Assembly (NCBI RefSeq): GCF_003985155.1
Contig: NZ_ML133694.1
Coordinates: 279,943 to 343,942, forward strand
Direction of reading: 5' to 3'
Length of the DNA stretch: 64,000 nucleotides
From: Rhizobium vallis
Lineage (GTDB): Bacteria > Pseudomonadota > Alphaproteobacteria > Rhizobiales > Rhizobiaceae
The translations under genes were made by a program, and so were the position numbers. Below the pieces are notes generated by a model, which worked only from the letters and a program-made list of their open reading frames with translations, was not told where the DNA came from and did not search any database. Positions 42,682 to 51,685 of the stretch are shown one piece after another (the stretch's first letter is position 1; each line of letters opens with the position of its first letter).

Positions 42682-43201
42682 ATGCCTAGGGCGGTTTGAA
42701 TCGCCTGTCCGATGGGTGGTTCTTAGCCTAGCTTGCGGCCGGCTTCAATCGCGAAATTCTCAGAAATACGGGTGCTTGTGGTTTGGCGGGGATTTTTGTC
42801 CGTCGGGCTGGCGTCCGATGGCTTGGTGCGTCCTCCGGTTTGCGGGTTGGGGCGTGTCTCTTGCCGAATTGAGCGTCGGGCTTCGGCTCGATGTGGCTGA
42901 GAAAAGTGAATTCGGCCAGCAGGCAAAAGAGCCGATTTTCGTCCGCTTAAAAACCTCTCTGCCACTGAAAATAAGAGAAATCAGTCAGTTATCATTGGCA
43001 AAGACGTTTTTAAGAAGGGTCAACATTTTAAAAAATGGATGGGAGGGCAGAGGAGCTTCGTCGTTTTGCGTTTTTTGAAAATGTTGGGGCTCCTTAAAAA
43101 CGTCCTTCCAAACCTCGCTGGCAGCCGGAATGGATCGGGAGAGAGGCCTTTGCAGCGAGCTTGCGCGGGTTCTCCGGCCCGGCCCCGGGTTCATAAGGCA
43201 C
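42682..43201. other. Intergenic region with a long imperfect inverted repeat
   Basis: No gene is supported in these 520 bases between tRNA-Arg and the xylose transporter. The promoter of the tRNA must lie just right of 42681. The notable content is the hairpin at 43001-43107. Confidence 0.45.
43001..43107. repeat. Long imperfect inverted repeat (about 36-base arms)
   Basis: The arm 43001-43035 and the reverse complement of 43071-43107 share GACGTTTTTAAG, then CAACATTTT, then an A run, with about five mismatches and one gap. The intervening loop is 35 bases. It could be a small-RNA hairpin, a MITE-like relic or a processing site. It is unrelated to the nearer intrinsic terminator at 43202-43235. 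Confidence 0.5.
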
Positions 43202-43235
43202 AAAAAAACTCCGCCGGCCTTGCGGGCGGCGGAGT
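43202..43235 (-). terminator. Intrinsic terminator of the xylose transporter operon
   Basis: On the minus strand ACTCCGCCG pairs with CGGCGGAGT (43227-43235 and 43208-43216) around a 10-base loop, followed by seven U residues. It lies 32 bases past the stop of the ATPase gene, a classical rho-independent terminator. Confidence 0.88.
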
Positions 43236-43267
43236 GTGATTTTGGTGGGTGATGACCTGGCGCGCGG

Positions 43268-44050
<783 letters not shown>

Positions 44051-44064
44051 GTCTAGGGCTCCTC

Positions 44065-45378
44065 TCACTTGGCACGGGAGCGGTATACGGTGTCTAGCCA
44101 GACCGCGACGACGAGGACGGTGCCGACGACGACGCTCTGCAGCGGCGTATCGACATGTGCGAGGACCATGCCCGATTGCAGCGACTGCATGACGAGCGCG
44201 CCGAGCATGGCGCCGGCGATGGTGCCGGTACCGCCTGCCAGCGACGTTCCGCCGATGACGGCGGCGGCGATGGTGTAGAGTTCGTCGAGCGTGCCCTGCG
44301 AGTTCGTCGCGGCGTTGAGGCGGGCGGTGGAGATCGCCGCCGCGATGGCCGCCAGAACGCCCATCAACGCGAAGATGCGCACGGTGACCCAGCGGGTCTT
44401 GATGCCGGCGAGTTCTGCGGCCTCAGGGTTGCCGCCGATTGCGAAGACATAGCGGCCGAAGCGCAGCCGCGTGGCGATGAAGGTCATGATGATGCCGACG
44501 ATGATCGCGATCAGCACCGGCACGGCGATGCCGTAGGGAATATCCAGGCCGGTTTCGGGCCAGGGAATATTGTTGGTCTCGGCATATTTCTTGGCGATGT
44601 TGATCGGCCAGTAATAGCTGTTGGCGATTGAGACCGCGCCGAGGATGAGCACGCAGCTGAGGATCGCGAGGAAATATTCAGCCCACATCGGCCGGCGCGG
44701 GAAGCCGAAGCGGCGGCGCTGCCGGCGCGAGCCGACGATGCTGGCGATGACGAAGAGACAGGCGGCGATACCGACCACCCAGCTCCAGGTGGCGCCGATC
44801 GAGCCCTCGGCACCCCCGCCCATGATGCGGAAAGTCTGGTCCATCGGCGCAACCGTCTGGCCGCTGGTGACGAGCCAGGTCGCACCGCGCCAGACGAGCA
44901 GGCCGCCGAGGGTGACGATGAAGGAGGGAACGTTGAGGAAGGCGATGATCATGCCCTGGAAGGTGCCGATCAGGCCGCCGGCGATGAGGCCGATCAGCAG
45001 CGTGATCACCCAGGTGAAGGGGCTGTCGAAACCGATATATTCCGGCAGGATCTTGGCCTGCGTCACGCCCATGATCATGCCGCAGAGGCCGAGCACGGAA
45101 CCGACCGAAAGGTCGATATTGCGGGTGACGATGATCAGCACCATGCCCGTCGTCATGATGGCGATGTCGGTCGTCTGAACCGAGAGGTTCCAGAGATTGC
45201 GCGGGGTCAGGAACAGGCCGCCGGTGATGATGTGGAAACCGATCCAGATTATGATGAGCGCGCCGATCATGCCGAGCAGGCGCGTGTCGATCTCAGTGGC
45301 GCGGAAGAAGCGGGTCACCGGATTGGCTTCCGCCGTTCGCGGCCCGCTTGATGTTGTGGATTTTACCATTTCGGCCAT
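44065..45378 (-). CDS. xylH: Xylose-type sugar ABC transporter permease (XylH-like)
   Basis: This 437-residue permease has more than ten transmembrane segments and an extra cytoplasmic insertion near residues 215-235 (R-R-Q-R-R-R-F-G-F-P-R-R-P), which accounts for its length and is typical of XylH-type proteins. It also has G-M-V-L-I-I-V-T-R-N-I-D-L-S-V-G-S-V-L-G near 80-98 and A-A-V-I-G-G-T-S-L-A-G-G-T-G-T-I near 368-384. It lies between the binding-protein and ATPase genes. A 12-bp hairpin separates it from the binding-protein gene and may lower its expression relative to that gene. Confidence 0.87.
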   Translation of the reverse strand: MAEMVKSTTSSGPRTAEANPVTRFFRATEIDTRLLGMIGALIIIWIGFHIITGGLFLTPRNLWNLSVQTTDIAIMTTGMVLIIVTRNIDLSVGSVLGLCGMIMGVTQAKILPEYIGFDSPFTWVITLLIGLIAGGLIGTFQGMIIAFLNVPSFIVTLGGLLVWRGATWLVTSGQTVAPMDQTFRIMGGGAEGSIGATWSWVVGIAACLFVIASIVGSRRQRRRFGFPRRPMWAEYFLAILSCVLILGAVSIANSYYWPINIAKKYAETNNIPWPETGLDIPYGIAVPVLIAIIVGIIMTFIATRLRFGRYVFAIGGNPEAAELAGIKTRWVTVRIFALMGVLAAIAAAISTARLNAATNSQGTLDELYTIAAAVIGGTSLAGGTGTIAGAMLGALVMQSLQSGMVLAHVDTPLQSVVVGTVLVVAVWLDTVYRSRAK

Positions 45379-45586
45379 GGGTTTGCCGTTCCCCCATTTT
45401 GTGTGGACGGACGCGCCGGCGTGCCAAAGGCTGCCATCGGCGTCATCAGTCTGTTCTTCAACTGACCATCGCGATGCTTCCGGAAACCGGTCGCGTGGCG
45501 TCGCGACGCTCTTCCGGCAGGGAATGAAAGTCCGCGATGGTGTGGCGAGGCGGAAAAAACGTCGTCTTTGACGTTCTCATCCGCAT

Positions 45587-45620
45587 CCGGCGCCGCAGCG
45601 GTGTTCCACTGCGGCGCCGG
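45587..45620 (-). terminator. 12-bp stem attenuator or stabiliser between xylF and xylH
   Basis: CCGGCGCCGCAG (45587-45598) and CTGCGGCGCCGG (45609-45620) are perfectly complementary with a 10-base loop. It lies 22 bases past the binding-protein stop. No U tract follows, so mRNA 3' protection or partial termination, giving excess binding protein, is likelier than full stop. Confidence 0.65.
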
Positions 45621-45641
45621 TCATTTCAGTTCAGCCCTGGC

Positions 45642-46682
45642 TTACTTGCAGGCAGCAACCGTGCCGGCCTTGACGCCCTGGCAGGCTTCAGCCTTGGAAA
45701 TCCAGCCGGCGTCGATGACGACGTTCAGATTTTCCTTGGTGATCGCGAGCGGCTTGAGGAAGACCGAGTTCATTTCAACGTGCTTCGGGCCGCCCTTGAA
45801 CGCCTGGGCGCCGTCGATCTTGCTCATGTCCTTGCCGCCGGCGAGGTCGAGAGCGATTTCAGCGGCGCGCTTGCCGAGTTCGCGGCTGTCCTTCCAGACG
45901 GAAACCGTCTGCGTGCCGAGAGCGATGCGGTTGAGTGCTGCCTTGTCGCCGTCCTGGCCGGAAACCGGAACGGAACCGGCGAGGCCCTGCGCGTCGAGCG
46001 CTGCGATCGCGCCGCCGGCGGTGCCGTCGTTCGAAGCAACAACGGCGTCAACCTTGTTGTTGTTGGCGGTCAGGAACTGCTCCATGTTGCGCTGAGCGTT
46101 CTCCGGCAGCCAGCCGTCGGTATAGGCTTCGCCGACATTCTTGATCTTGCCGGCGTCGATGGCGGCCTTCAGCACTTCCTGCTGGCCCGAGAACAGGAAG
46201 TCGGCGTTCGGATCAGAAGACGAGCCCTTGATGAAGACGTAGTTGCCTTCCGGCTTGGCCTTGAAGACGCCCTGAGCCTGCAGGCGGCCGACTTCCTTGT
46301 TGTCGAAGGTGATGTAGAAGGCAGCCGGGTTTTCGATCAGGCGGTCGTAGCCGACGACCGGGATGCCTTCAGCAGCGGCCTTTTCGATGGCCGGGCCGAT
46401 TGCGTCGGAGTCCTGGGCGAGAATGATGAGCGCGTTGGCGCCCTGCGAGATCAGCGATTCGACGTCGGTGAGCTGCTTTGCGGCTGAGGACTGTGCGTCA
46501 GCGGAAATATACTTGGCGCCCTTGGCTTCGAGAGCCTTCTTGATGGCGGCTTCATCAGTCTTCCAGCGCTCTTCCTGGAAATTCGACCAGGAAACGCCAA
46601 CGACGAGGTCGGCAGCCACGGCAGCGGTATGCAGAGAAACGAGAACGGCAGCACCTGCCATCAGCTTATAAATAGACTTCAT
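45642..46682 (-). CDS. xylF: D-xylose-type ABC transporter periplasmic binding protein
   Basis: This 346-residue protein has a signal peptide at residues 1-23. A type I binding fold of the XylF kind follows: V-G-V-S-W-S-N-F-Q-E-E-R-W-K-T-D near 28-43, A-D-A-Q-S-S-A-A-K-Q near 62-71 and V-V-G-Y-D-R-L-I near 114-121. A-S-N-D-G-T-A-G-G-A near 217-226 and S-G-Q-D-G-D near 243 complete the pattern. These match the sugar-binding pattern of XylF. GGGAGG precedes the ATG. It is the promoter-proximal gene of the operon, divergent from the ROK repressor. Xylose is the probable ligand, and other aldoses cannot be excluded. Confidence 0.88.
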   Translation of the reverse strand: MKSIYKLMAGAAVLVSLHTAAVAADLVVGVSWSNFQEERWKTDEAAIKKALEAKGAKYISADAQSSAAKQLTDVESLISQGANALIILAQDSDAIGPAIEKAAAEGIPVVGYDRLIENPAAFYITFDNKEVGRLQAQGVFKAKPEGNYVFIKGSSSDPNADFLFSGQQEVLKAAIDAGKIKNVGEAYTDGWLPENAQRNMEQFLTANNNKVDAVVASNDGTAGGAIAALDAQGLAGSVPVSGQDGDKAALNRIALGTQTVSVWKDSRELGKRAAEIALDLAGGKDMSKIDGAQAFKGGPKHVEMNSVFLKPLAITKENLNVVIDAGWISKAEACQGVKAGTVAACK

Positions 46683-46767
46683 AATGTCCTCCCGAGTGAG
46701 TTGCGGCCGGCCCAGCCCATGCTTCCTCCGGCCACCGCGAAAAGCTGTCCAGAAAGGTTCGGATTTT

Positions 46768-46786
46768 TTTCTCGACAGTCGAGAAA
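46768..46786. promoter_or_regulatory. 19-base palindromic operator candidate for the ROK repressor
   Basis: TTTCTCGACAGTCGAGAAA is a perfect palindrome with a single central A. It lies in the 227-base divergent region between xylF and the ROK gene, about 85 bases upstream of xylF. ROK repressors such as XylR bind palindromes in exactly this context and release DNA when the sugar binds. A partial related sequence (TTTTTTCAACTGTCAAC) lies about 20 bases further right. Confidence 0.7.
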
Positions 46787-46909
46787 TTTAGTGTCAGAGA
46801 TTTTTTCAACTGTCAACACTGCACTACCGGCTTATTCCCCTTGCGCAACGGAGGCCGGAGATGCAGTGGAAATCAAGGGAAGAGCGAGCAGGAGGAGAGG
46901 GCGGCATTC

Positions 46910-48133
46910 ATGCTGACCAAGTCGAGCACGGAGCTGGTCCGGCAGAGAAACAGCGTGCTCGTGCTCTCCGTGCTGCGCCGCCACGGCGCACTCGCGCATA
47001 CCGAAATATCCGATTTCACCGGGCTTTCCTCGGCCACCATTTCGGCCATCACCACCGAGCTGGAAAAAGCCCAGATCATTGAAAAATCCGAGCAGCAGGC
47101 GGCCAGCGGGCGTGGCCGGCCACGCGTGCTTCTGCGCCAGCGGCGCGACTGCGGCTATCTCATCGTCGTCATCATCTCCTCGGATGCCGTGCAATATTCG
47201 CTTGTGGATTATGCCGGCAAGCTGATCGACCGCTTCAGCGAGGTGCGTTCGCACGATCCATCCGGTGCCGCCCGCTTCGTCACTTCGGTGCGCGCCGGGC
47301 TTTTGCGCATTCTCGAGCGCTCCCGGATCACCCAGGAAAAGGTGCTGCTGATTTCGATCAGCAGCAAGGGGCTGGTCAATTCCACCGAGCCGGTTCTCCT
47401 CTGGTCGCCGATCTTCGGCAGCGAGCAGATCGATTTCGAATCGGCACTCCGGCCGGAATGGCAGGCCAAGGTGATCCTCGACAACGAGACGCTTCTGGTC
47501 GCGGCGGCACTCGGCGAGCGCGAGGAGATCGCCAAGGGCGCCGATTTCCGCTCGCTGGCAGCACTTTCGCTCGGCCACAGCATCGGGCTCGGCATCGTCC
47601 GGCGGGGGGGGCAGACAGGCCAGGAGATCTCGGCGCCGAATTTCGGGCATATGCTGCATATGGCCAATGGCGGGCTCTGCCGCTGCGGCACGCGCGGCTG
47701 CATCGAGGCCTATGCCGGTTTCTACGCGATCCTGCGCAGTGCCTTCGAAGTGCCGCTCGATACGATTCCGGCAAAGTTCGTGCCGGTGGCGGAGCTCGAC
47801 AAGATCGCCGCGAAGGCGCGCCAGGGCCACCGCACCTCCGCCTTCGCCTTCCGCCAGGCGGGGCTGGCGCTCGGCAACGGCCTGTCGCGTATGCTCAGCC
47901 TGACCGAGCGCATGCCGATCGCCATCACCGGGCCGGGCACGCGCTATTACGACCTTCTCCGGCAGGGGATCGAGGAGGGGCTCGGCCAATCGCATGTCGT
48001 GCGCATGGAAGGCATGCCCGAGATCCGGGTGGTCGCCGACGAGCAGATCCTGGTTTTCGACGGGCATCTGAACCGGGCGCTCTCGGTGATCGATCAGGAC
48101 ATCGTGCTGTCGGGTGTGCAGAGCGCGGAGTGA
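46910..48133 (+). CDS. xylR: ROK family transcriptional repressor (XylR-like)
   Basis: The ATG at 46910 has GGAGAGG upstream. The earlier frame from 46841 is unlikely. The 407-residue protein has an N-terminal winged helix (V-L-R-R-H-G-A-L-A-H-T-E-I-S-D-F-T-G-L-S-S-A-T-I-S near residues 20-44). A ROK domain follows with L-G-H-S-I-G-L-G-I near 220 and the zinc motif G-L-C-R-C-G-T-R-G-C-I-E-A near 254-266. ROK regulators of this layout repress sugar transport operons. The position divergent from the xylose transporter, plus the palindromic site between them, supports control of that operon. Confidence 0.86.
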   Translation: MLTKSSTELVRQRNSVLVLSVLRRHGALAHTEISDFTGLSSATISAITTELEKAQIIEKSEQQAASGRGRPRVLLRQRRDCGYLIVVIISSDAVQYSLVDYAGKLIDRFSEVRSHDPSGAARFVTSVRAGLLRILERSRITQEKVLLISISSKGLVNSTEPVLLWSPIFGSEQIDFESALRPEWQAKVILDNETLLVAAALGEREEIAKGADFRSLAALSLGHSIGLGIVRRGGQTGQEISAPNFGHMLHMANGGLCRCGTRGCIEAYAGFYAILRSAFEVPLDTIPAKFVPVAELDKIAAKARQGHRTSAFAFRQAGLALGNGLSRMLSLTERMPIAITGPGTRYYDLLRQGIEEGLGQSHVVRMEGMPEIRVVADEQILVFDGHLNRALSVIDQDIVLSGVQSAE

Positions 48134-48174
48134 GGGTGCTGGTGTTGTCCGGCTGGCGCCGGCGATTGCCGCTA

Positions 48175-48208
48175 CCCCTCCCCAACCCCTCCCCACGAGG
48201 GGGAGGGG
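48175..48208. repeat. C-rich intergenic repeat, left arm of an inverted pair
   Basis: A C-rich run of CCCCTCCCC and AACCCCTCCCC followed by GAGGGGGAGGGG. The reverse complement occurs at 48296-48327 with one or two differences, and the left arm alone can also fold back on itself. This pattern is common in rhizobial intergenic DNA. Confidence 0.65.
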
Positions 48209-48295
48209 CTCGCGCGTGGCGCCGATTGCGGCGAACATCAGCCTTTCTGCGGATGAAACCGTGAGAGGAAAAGCAGCGGGTGCGGCAGATTAGTC

Positions 48296-48327
48296 CCTCC
48301 CCCTTGTGGGGAGGGGTTGGGGAGGGG
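48296..48327. repeat. C-rich intergenic repeat, right arm of an inverted pair
   Basis: Nearly the reverse complement of 48175-48208, with 87 bases between the arms. The pair lies between convergent genes (stops at 48133 and 48421), so it may act as a bidirectional terminator. Confidence 0.65.
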
Positions 48328-48420
48328 TCTTCGGTTCACACACTGCAGATGTCACCAAACGCGAAATGGCCGGGCAGGGCCCGGCCATCTCATGCGTGGC
48401 TTCCGGTCGGGAGAGGGCCG

Positions 48421-49413
48421 TCAGCCAATCTTGATGAGCTTGCCTTCCTTGACGGACTGGACCGCTGCGTCGGCAAGTGCCAGCGCTGCCAGGCCATCGG
48501 CGCCTGAGGGAGAGATCTTCGTGCCCTTTTCGATCGCGGCGATGAAGGCTGCGATCTCGTTGGCATAGGCTTCGGTATAGCGGGTCATGAAGAAATCGTG
48601 CAGCGGCGGGCGGGTGTAGCCGTCGGCATTTGCGACTTCGATCGAGACCGGGCGCTGGTTTTCGGCCGAGACGACGCCCTTGGAGCCGTGCGCCTCGATG
48701 CGCTGGTCGTAGCCATAGGTGGCGCGGCGCGAGTTGGAGATGATCGCCTGCTTGCCCGACGCGGTCTGCAGGATCACCGAAACGCTGTCGTAATCGCCAG
48801 CTTCGCCGATCGCCTTGTCGACGAGGACGGCAGCAGTCGCCAGCACCGAGACCGGCTCTTCGCCGAGCAGGAAGCGGGCCATGTCGAAATCGTGGATCGT
48901 CATATCGCGGAAGATGCCGCCCGAGCGCTTGATGTAATCGACCGGCGGGGCGCCGGGATCGCGCGAGGTGATCGTCACCATCTCGACATCGCCGATCTTG
49001 CCGTCGTCGATGACCTTGCGGACCGCCATGAAATGCGGGTCGAAGCGGCGGTTGAAGCCGACCATCAGCTTGGCGCCGGTCTCTTCCACCACCTTGATGC
49101 AGGCCTTGACGCGGGCAACGTCGAGATCGATCGGCTTTTCGCAGAAGATCGCCTTGCCGGCGCGGGCGAAGCGCTCGATCAGGTCGGCATGGGTATCCGT
49201 CGGCGTGCAGATGACGACGGCGTCGATATCCTTGGCCGCTTCGATCGCCTCGATGGTGCGGACTTCGCAGCCATAGGCGGAAGCGATGGCTTCAGCGGCC
49301 TGCGGAAAGGCGTCCGCGACCGCGACGAGCGTCGCATTGGCGTCGCCGCTGACGGCCTTCGCATGAACCTTGCCGATGCGGCCGGCGCCGAGAAGACCAA
49401 ATCTCACTGTCAT
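48421..49413 (-). CDS. idhA: Inositol 2-dehydrogenase (Gfo/Idh/MocA family)
   Basis: This 330-residue protein has the NAD-binding G-A-G-R-I-G-K-V-H-A at residues 9-18 and C-E-K-P-I-D near 90-95, the conserved Glu-Lys-Pro of the Gfo/Idh/MocA family. The G-G-I-F-R-D-M-T-I-H-D-F-D-M segment near 164-177 carries the catalytic Asp/His pair of inositol dehydrogenases. It would oxidise myo-inositol to scyllo-inosose in the cytoplasm. No other iol genes are in the window, which is common for idhA in rhizobia. It converges with the ROK gene across the C-rich repeat pair. A related sugar could be the substrate. Confidence 0.86.
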   Translation of the reverse strand: MTVRFGLLGAGRIGKVHAKAVSGDANATLVAVADAFPQAAEAIASAYGCEVRTIEAIEAAKDIDAVVICTPTDTHADLIERFARAGKAIFCEKPIDLDVARVKACIKVVEETGAKLMVGFNRRFDPHFMAVRKVIDDGKIGDVEMVTITSRDPGAPPVDYIKRSGGIFRDMTIHDFDMARFLLGEEPVSVLATAAVLVDKAIGEAGDYDSVSVILQTASGKQAIISNSRRATYGYDQRIEAHGSKGVVSAENQRPVSIEVANADGYTRPPLHDFFMTRYTEAYANEIAAFIAAIEKGTKISPSGADGLAALALADAAVQSVKEGKLIKIG

Positions 49414-49589
49414 TGCAACCTCCGTTGAATTCGGAACAAATAAACCGAATTACCAAAAATCTGGAATTTTCATTCCACCATCTCTGCCCCACGTCAAGCC
49501 CGCGGCTCTTTCACATTTGCAAGATTCGAACTAAAGACAAGCGCGGCGCAGGCCGAGGGCAGTGCGACATATGCGACCGCGGAGCAGGA

Positions 49590-49871
49590 ATGCAACTCAT
49601 CGATCCGAATCATCCGGCCTATCGTCATCTTTGGGTGCGAATTGCCATCGTTGCTGTCTGCTTCGGCTGGGCCGGGCTCGAACTTATCACCGGCGATCCG
49701 TTCTGGGCAGTGCTAGCGGGGGGCGCGGGCGCCTATTCCTTCTATATGCTGTTCTGGACCTTCAATCCGCAGCCGCCGGCCGCCGAGCCGGCCGCGCAGC
49801 CTGAAGCCGAGGATGAGGATGAGCCGGCAGCGACCGCCGAGAAGTCTTCGAAGGACGGGCAGGGCGAATAA
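49590..49871 (+). CDS. Small two-TM membrane protein, unknown function
   Basis: The ATG at 49590 has GGAGCAGGA directly upstream. An earlier frame from 49413 is unsupported. The 93-residue product begins M-Q-L-I-D-P-N-H-P-A-Y-R-H-L-W-V-R, followed by two hydrophobic helices near residues 17-35 and 40-58. It ends with an acidic, Ala/Glu/Pro-rich cytoplasmic tail. I recall similar small proteins in many Rhizobiales but cannot name them. It converges head-on with the J-domain gene with a single base between the stops. Confidence 0.7.
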   Translation: MQLIDPNHPAYRHLWVRIAIVAVCFGWAGLELITGDPFWAVLAGGAGAYSFYMLFWTFNPQPPAAEPAAQPEAEDEDEPAATAEKSSKDGQGE

Positions 49872-50342
49872 TCAGCGGCCGATTCGCCGCAGCGCTTCAT
49901 CGATCAGTAGGTTGGCCAGCGTCATCCGCTTCGTCGCATGGTCGCGGAAGGGCGGGGCGACGCGATCGGGATGATTGGCCCGGGCAAAGGCGCGGCGTTT
50001 TTCGCTGAGCGTCAGCGGTGTATCGGTGGCGGAAATCGCGAGTTCGGCCGCGACCTCTGCCGGCGCGATGCGCGCGAGGTGGTCCGGCATGACGGGCTCG
50101 GTCTTGGGCTCGGGGGCAAGCGCCGGCTCTGGCGCGATCGCGGCGGCATCGAGTTCAAGATTGTCGAAATAGGCCTGGCCGACGCGCTGCGAGGCGGCCG
50201 AGACCCCCTCCATCACATCGAAGGCGAGGCCGGTCGAGAAGCCGGAGACGCGATGGGCAACCGGCTCTTCCGTTTCGCCGGTGGCCTCTTCTTCTTTCAG
50301 CCGTTCGAGAACGGATTGGAATATCGATTGTCCGAACAGCAT
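49872..50342 (-). CDS. Protein with C-terminal J-like domain (HPD motif)
   Basis: This 156-residue protein ends with S-E-K-R-R-A-F-A-R-A-N-H-P-D-R-V (HPD at 124-126) and T-K-R-M-T-L-A-N-L-L-I-D-E-A-L, the helix II-HPD-helix III pattern of DnaJ. It is thus a small J-protein that would stimulate an Hsp70 ATPase. The J domain is at the C-terminus and starts late, and the N-terminal 90 residues are Ala/Pro/Glu-rich with no glycine/phenylalanine or zinc domain. It is a type III-like co-chaperone for a specific client. Neighbours give no clue. Confidence 0.7.
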   Translation of the reverse strand: MLFGQSIFQSVLERLKEEEATGETEEPVAHRVSGFSTGLAFDVMEGVSAASQRVGQAYFDNLELDAAAIAPEPALAPEPKTEPVMPDHLARIAPAEVAAELAISATDTPLTLSEKRRAFARANHPDRVAPPFRDHATKRMTLANLLIDEALRRIGR

Positions 50343-50371
50343 GCGCCTTCCTCTACGGGCGGCGCATTAGA

Positions 50372-50390
50372 CGGCGCCAAGTTGGCGCCG
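50372..50390 (-). terminator. Hairpin after the LysR regulator gene
   Basis: CGGCGCCAA (50372-50380) and TTGGCGCCG (50382-50390) are perfectly symmetric about one G. With a 5-base AAGTT loop the stem is 7 bp of nearly pure GC. It lies 17 bases past the regulator stop. Confidence 0.5.
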
Positions 50391-50406
50391 GGCTGGATTT
50401 CTGCCG

Positions 50407-51414
50407 TCAACTTTCAGCCGGGCGAATGCTCTCTTCGAGGATGATGTCATAGAGCAGCCTTGCGCTCGGCGGCAGCGCCCGTTCTCTCGCGGTGATCAGG
50501 CTGTAAGGCTTGACGTTGATGTCGAAATCGATCGGCAGCATGCGCACATCCGAGGCATTCGAACTCTGGCTGGCCAGGAACTGGGCGACGTCGATGGCGA
50601 TCGGAGCAATCGCATCGGTTTCGCAGACGATGGCGCAGGTCAGCAGCAGCGAGGAGGTGTTGACGATGTTTTCAGGCAGCGCCACGCCGCGCGACAGGAA
50701 GATGTCCTCGATCGTGCGGCGCAGCAGCGTGCCCGGCGGCTGGAACACCCAGTCGTAATCCCTGATGTCGACGAGGCTGCTCACCTTCTGCTTCAAAAGC
50801 GGGTGGCGGCTGTGCACGATAAGGCAGGCCCGCTCGATGCCGATCTCGGTCACCTCGAAGAGGCGCGGGTTGAGATCGTCGGGAATGCGGCCGATGATGA
50901 AGTCGTGGCGGGCGGCGAGCAGCTCGCGGGCCAGCACGTTGCTGGTCTCCACCTGGATGTTGATCTCGATGCCGGGATAAGCCTTGCGGACCTTGTTGAT
51001 CGCCGGCACCACGAGGCTCATGGCCGGCGCGGTGACCGCGCCGATGAAGACCGAGCCGCCCTTGCCGCTCTTCAGTTCGCCGATCTCGCGGCTCGCCTCG
51101 CGCAGCTCCAGGAGGATCTTGCGAGCCCTTCTGGCGAGCGCTGCGCCGAAGGTCGTCAGCACCACGCCGCGGGCGACGCGCTCATAGAGCTGAGTCTTGG
51201 TAATTGATTCCATTTCGGACAGCATGCGCGACGCGGCGGGCTGCGAAATGTTGAGAACTTCCGCGGCAGCGGAAATCTGCCCGCTATCTTCGATTGCGAC
51301 GATCATACGCAGGTGATTCAGCTTAAGCCCCGCACGCAAAAGGCCGTCGTCGCCGAAATTATCGCTGTGGATATCGACGTGGTCCATCGAAAATGGCTCT
51401 GAAACAATCGTCAT
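50407..51414 (-). CDS. gbpR: LysR-type regulator of chvE (GbpR-like)
   Basis: The ATG at 51414 has GAGGGGG upstream. The 335-residue protein has a LysR helix-turn-helix (L-N-H-L-R-M-I-V-A-I-E-D-S-G-Q-I-S-A-A-A-E-V-L-N-I-S-Q-P-A-A-S-R near residues 32-63) and a C-terminal effector domain (I-G-A-V-T-A-P-A near 120). It is divergent from chvE with a 270-base gap. In Agrobacterium, GbpR in the same place activates chvE in response to galactose or arabinose, so gbpR is inferred from position and class. A LysR box should lie in the gap, but I could not single one out. Confidence 0.84.
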   Translation of the reverse strand: MTIVSEPFSMDHVDIHSDNFGDDGLLRAGLKLNHLRMIVAIEDSGQISAAAEVLNISQPAASRMLSEMESITKTQLYERVARGVVLTTFGAALARRARKILLELREASREIGELKSGKGGSVFIGAVTAPAMSLVVPAINKVRKAYPGIEINIQVETSNVLARELLAARHDFIIGRIPDDLNPRLFEVTEIGIERACLIVHSRHPLLKQKVSSLVDIRDYDWVFQPPGTLLRRTIEDIFLSRGVALPENIVNTSSLLLTCAIVCETDAIAPIAIDVAQFLASQSSNASDVRMLPIDFDINVKPYSLITARERALPPSARLLYDIILEESIRPAES

Positions 51415-51685
51415 GGTTGCAGCCCCCTCACTGCGCTCCATCAAAAGTAATACTTTTTAACGATATACCAAAATTGTTATGCACATTACCACTTATTCTA
51501 TTTGACAGTTATAGGAATCCATACCAGTTTGCCGCCGTGTGCTGGTTGGCACTCAACACGTGTGAGATCGTGGAGGAGACCTACTTCGTTTCTCACCATC
51601 TGAAGTAACTATCCAATACGGAACCTGCCACAGTTTCGGGGCGGGCGATTTTTCGTCCGCTGCTCTATTAACAAGGGAGAGAGAA

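Noticed and set aside
46832..48238. 468-codon minus-strand frame
   Set aside because: Antisense to the ROK repressor gene, with no family-like motif.
51500..51530. TTGACA -35 box for chvE
   Set aside because: TTGACA at 51502-51507 is present, but no good -10 lies 16-18 bases further.
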